Source: Manis javanica
Lineage: Eukaryota; Chordata; Mammalia; Pholidota; Manidae
Length of the DNA: 64,000 bases
Assembly (NCBI RefSeq): GCF_040802235.1
Contig: NC_133161.1
Location: forward strand, 48,163,001-48,227,000
Direction of reading: 5' to 3'
Part shown: positions 61,633 to 64,000 of the stretch, piece by piece
How the letters are laid out: every line of letters begins with the position of its first letter
How positions within the stretch are numbered: position 1 is the stretch's first letter
Notes under the pieces: model-generated
Told to the model about the DNA's origin: nothing
What the model saw: only the letters and a program-made list of their open reading frames with translations
The model's database searches: none
Translations under genes and position numbers: made by a program

Positions 61633-62504
61633 CTATAGGAGTCCCTCCCAAATGCACTGCAGAGGTGGTTTGTGGGAGGTAAATTCTCTCAGCTTTTGCA
61701 TATCTGAAAATTGTTTAATTCCTCCTTCAAATTTAAATGATAACCTTGCCAGGTAGAGTATTCTTGGTTCGAGGCTCTTCTGCTTCATTGCATTAAACAC
61801 ATCATGCCATTCTCTTCTGGCCTGTAAGGTTTCTGTTGAGAAATCTGGTGATAACCTGATGGGTTTTCCTTTGTATGGGATCTTTTTTCTCTCTCCAGCT
61901 GCTTTTAAAAGTCTATCTTTATCCTTGATCTTTGCCATTTTAAGTATTATATGTCTTGATGTTGTCTTCCTTGGGTCCCTGTATTGGGAGATCTATGCAC
62001 CTCCATGGCTTGAGAGACTATCTCCTTCCCCAGATTGGGGAAGTTTTCAGCAATTACCTCCTCAATGACACTTTCTATCCCTTTCTCTCTCTCTTCTTCT
62101 TCTGGTACCCTTATAATACGAATATTGCTCCATTTGGATTGGTCACACAGTTCTCTCAATATTCTTTCATTCTTAGAGATTCTTTTTTCTCTCTGTGCCT
62201 CAGCTCCTTTGTATTCCTCTTCTCTAAGTTCTATTCCATTTACCATCTTTTCTACTACATCTAATCTGCTTTTAAATCCCTCCATTCCATTGTATGTTTC
62301 ATTTCAGATATGGAATTTCATAATGATTTAATCCCTGTCTTAAATTCTTTCCTGAGTTCTTGAATATTTTTCTGTACCTCCATAAGCATGTTTATGATTT
62401 TTATTTTGAACTCTCTTTCAGGAAGATTGATGATTTCAGTTTCATTTGGCTTTTTCCGGGGTTTGTGAGATTTTGGTCTGAACCAGGTACTTTTGACATT
62501 TCAT
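61633..62504 (-). pseudogene. L1-E ORF1 (disabled)
   Basis: The probable start codon is at 62504 (minus), followed by a frame that stops early. The recognisable coiled coil begins MEGFKSRLDVVEKM at 62285 and continues to the RRM-like core (SKWSNIRIIRVPEEEEREKG) up to 61947. After a frameshift the C-terminal domain (61938-61633) reads MAKIKDKDRLLKA, ETLQARREWHDVFNAMKQKS and FEGGIKQFSDMQKLREF. Compared with L1-B ORF1 it lacks the heptad expansion. It is not translatable as one protein. Confidence 0.87.
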
Positions 62505-63467
62505 ATTTCTATGTGGTGCCCTCTAGTGCCCAGAAGCTCCAGTCTCTGGAGCTGCTCAGCCCCTAGAGTGAGGTTGGGGGTCGTAGGGGAGTGGCGCTGG
62601 TGCCTGTGGGGAGTAAAGAGCTGTTTCCTGCTTTCTGACTGCAGTTCCTGTCTGTAGTGTCAGAGACAGTGGGCCGTGCACACAGGTGTAAGCTTCTGTG
62701 CTTGGCTTCTCCTGCTGTTGTAGGTGGGGCCTCCCTCTGGCTAGCCTGATGCCAGCACAGTGATGGCTGGTTTGCGACCCAGTGCCAGCAGGCCAGGAGG
62801 GAGGCCCAGCAGGTTGTGTGTCATAGTCGGGGGCCTCAGAGCTGAGCAGCCAGCCAAAGCTCTGAAGCTCCTGGAGTGCCTGAAGCTCCTCAAAGTTCCC
62901 AACCTGCTGGGGAGAGCACTCCCAGATAACCTTGTCCAGCTTGCCCTTCTCCCATGCAGCAAGCTCCATGCAAACCCTGCCTCTTCAGTAGCCCTCTCGC
63001 TGCTAGGAAGCCTCTAAGATTGCCTGCTTTTCCTTTATCCCAGAACTGCCGGATGTGGATCCTGTCCTCCACAAATGGCCAGACTCTGACTCTCAAGCCT
63101 TCCACCTGTCCCAGCTCCCCAACCTCCAGAGCACCACACAGTGTAGGTTTCTGCTCACAAAGCCAACCTCCAGGGCTGGGTGTTCAGCAGTTCTAGGCTT
63201 CCACCCCATCCCTATTCCATTTTTCTTCCTCCTGCCAGTGAGCTGAGGTGGGAGAAGGGCTTGGGTCCTGCCGATCAAAGTTTTGTACGTTACTCTGTTT
63301 CATGATGTCTGCTCTGTTCTGTTTGTGAGGTCTGTATGCAGTCTGGTACAGACTTCTTTCCTGTTGCTGTTTTAGGGCTAGTTGTATTAATTATATTTTC
63401 TTACTTTATGTGGTTTTGGGAGGAGCGCACTGTCTCACCTCTCACGCCGCCATATTGAATCTCCAAG
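62505..63467 (-). other. L1-E 5' UTR
   Basis: A GC-richer block between ORF1 and the element's 5' end, ending with GCCGCCATATT on + (the reverse complement of AATATGGCGGC, YY1-like). In known L1s the 5' UTR carries an internal promoter, and in some lineages an antisense promoter. Because L1-E is antisense to SKAP2, any antisense promoter activity would fire in the SKAP2 direction. Short open frames here are unsupported. Confidence 0.7.
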
Positions 63468-64000
63468 TCAAGTTACGTTTTAAATGTACTAGGAGTAACT
63501 TTTAAGAGAATCTGTCATGGATCCTGTTTTATAAAAGGAACATTTACTTTTTATGTTAGTCATTTCTAATTTTTAAAATCAGGTTCTTAAATATTTTTTT
63601 CTATAGAAATAAAACTATATCATGTGAGTATATGTTTCATAATTAAATAAAATTAGTCTTAATATTGTTGCCTTGAATTTTACCAACTGGAATTCTGGTA
63701 TTTTCAGTTTCTCTTTGGATTCTAAAAATGTATGAACTGTAAGTTAGTGTTATTTTTATATGTATAATATTTGGATTTTATTTAATAGTAGCAACTTCAG
63801 GTTAAAAAAATAGTAGCTTCATTAGATTGAAATAAAATGTTCCCCAGTACATTTTCTCTTGCTCTGTTTTACTACTAATTGAGATTTGATAAGGTAACTG
63901 TTATCATGGCTTGTTTCTTCTCTGTTGACATCATTTTAAGTCCTCTATTCTTTCTGTTCTGATTTTCATCTCACATTAAAATACTTTTTAATGTATTTTT

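Larger units (their letters stand above)
56988..63479 (-). mobile_element. L1-E: composite near-full-length L1 (antisense)
   Basis: A 12-bp direct repeat, TCAAGTTACATT at 56988-56999 and TCAAGTTACGTT at 63468-63479 (one mismatch), flanks the whole block. Reading + strand from the left: a partial 3' UTR tail (57009-57074), joined directly to an ORF2 fragment (57075-57238), a T-rich low-complexity tract (57239-57295), and then a complete antisense L1. That L1 has a 3' UTR from 57296, ORF2 at about 57616-61436, ORF1 at about 61633-62504, a 5' UTR to about 63460 and a YY1-like motif at 63446-63456. The doubled 3' end is unusual. Confidence 0.85.
26735..64000 (+). other. SKAP2: SKAP2 intron 4 (continues past window)
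   Basis: More than 37 kb of intron begins at donor GTATGT. From 26.7 to about 35.5 kb it is AT-rich, with only simple repeats and old MIR/MER relics. From 35.5 to 63.5 kb it is dominated by L1 sequence in both orientations. The last 530 bp (63470-64000) are again plain AT-rich intron. The unique-looking gaps (39168-39601, 43848-44240, 52453-53980, 54800-56190, 56562-56987) hold no supported gene. Confidence 0.85.

Noticed and set aside
27000..64000. SKAP2 exon 5 (start of the PH domain)
   Set aside because: I looked for the GAQFPPIAAQDLPF coding segment with an acceptor and found none, so it should lie downstream of the window.
1..64000. CRISPR array, operon, phage, or intact retrovirus
   Set aside because: No regularly spaced repeats, no bacterial-type gene packing, and no gag/pol/env-like frames. 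The coding-like repeats are all L1.

Overview
The window is mammalian nuclear DNA: AT-rich, with long introns, canonical GT-AG splice sites, a CpG-island promoter and heavy L1 content. There is no bacterial or viral gene organisation. Four exons, read by eye and translated, spell the N-terminus of SKAP2 (Src kinase-associated phosphoprotein 2) on the + strand. I see no Alu, B1 or B2 elements, so a primate or mouse/rat-like rodent is unlikely. A non-primate, non-murine placental mammal fits best. The L1 3' UTR types and the repeat near 36 kb remind me of pangolin assemblies, but that is unverified memory.

Layout. 1-8.2 kb is upstream intergenic DNA with a few old repeat relics and no supported gene; in mammals this side of SKAP2 faces the HOXA cluster. 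8.2-9.1 kb is the CpG-island promoter plus coding exon 1 (codons 1-22). Intron 1 (9025-18178) holds a (TG)n(CG)n tract, a candidate in-frame cassette exon (14784-14969) and, directly after it, a second CpG-rich block (about 14985-15740). Exon 2 (18179-18284), a 26-base microexon 3 (18887-18912) and exon 4 (26627-26734) follow. Exons 1-4 join in one frame to residue 102 plus one base of codon 103. The PH and SH3 domains must lie beyond the window. Everything from 26735 to 64000 is intron 4.

Intron 4 is nearly free of young repeats up to about 35.5 kb, then becomes L1-dense. In order: a minus-strand retroposed repeat with 17-bp target-site duplications (TSDs) and a probable 3' transduction (35.5-36.7 kb); a 5'-truncated L1 with an inverted templated insertion (36.7-39.2 kb, L1-A); an L1 with a 5' UTR, an open ORF1 and a 2.1-kb in-frame ORF2 deletion (39.6-43.8 kb, L1-B); an old L1 fragment (45.7-46.2 kb, L1-C); a near-full-length sense L1 (46.5-52.4 kb, L1-D); a 79-bp L1 tail with a perfect 15-bp TSD (56.5 kb); and a composite near-full-length antisense L1 (57.0-63.5 kb, L1-E). 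Every L1 ORF2 is broken, so none should be autonomous. MIR, L2, MER5A-like and MLT1-like relics fill some of the rest.

I did not find a new multi-gene system. The best leads are the candidate SKAP2 cassette exon beside an intragenic CpG block, and several unusual L1 rearrangements that can be read base by base.
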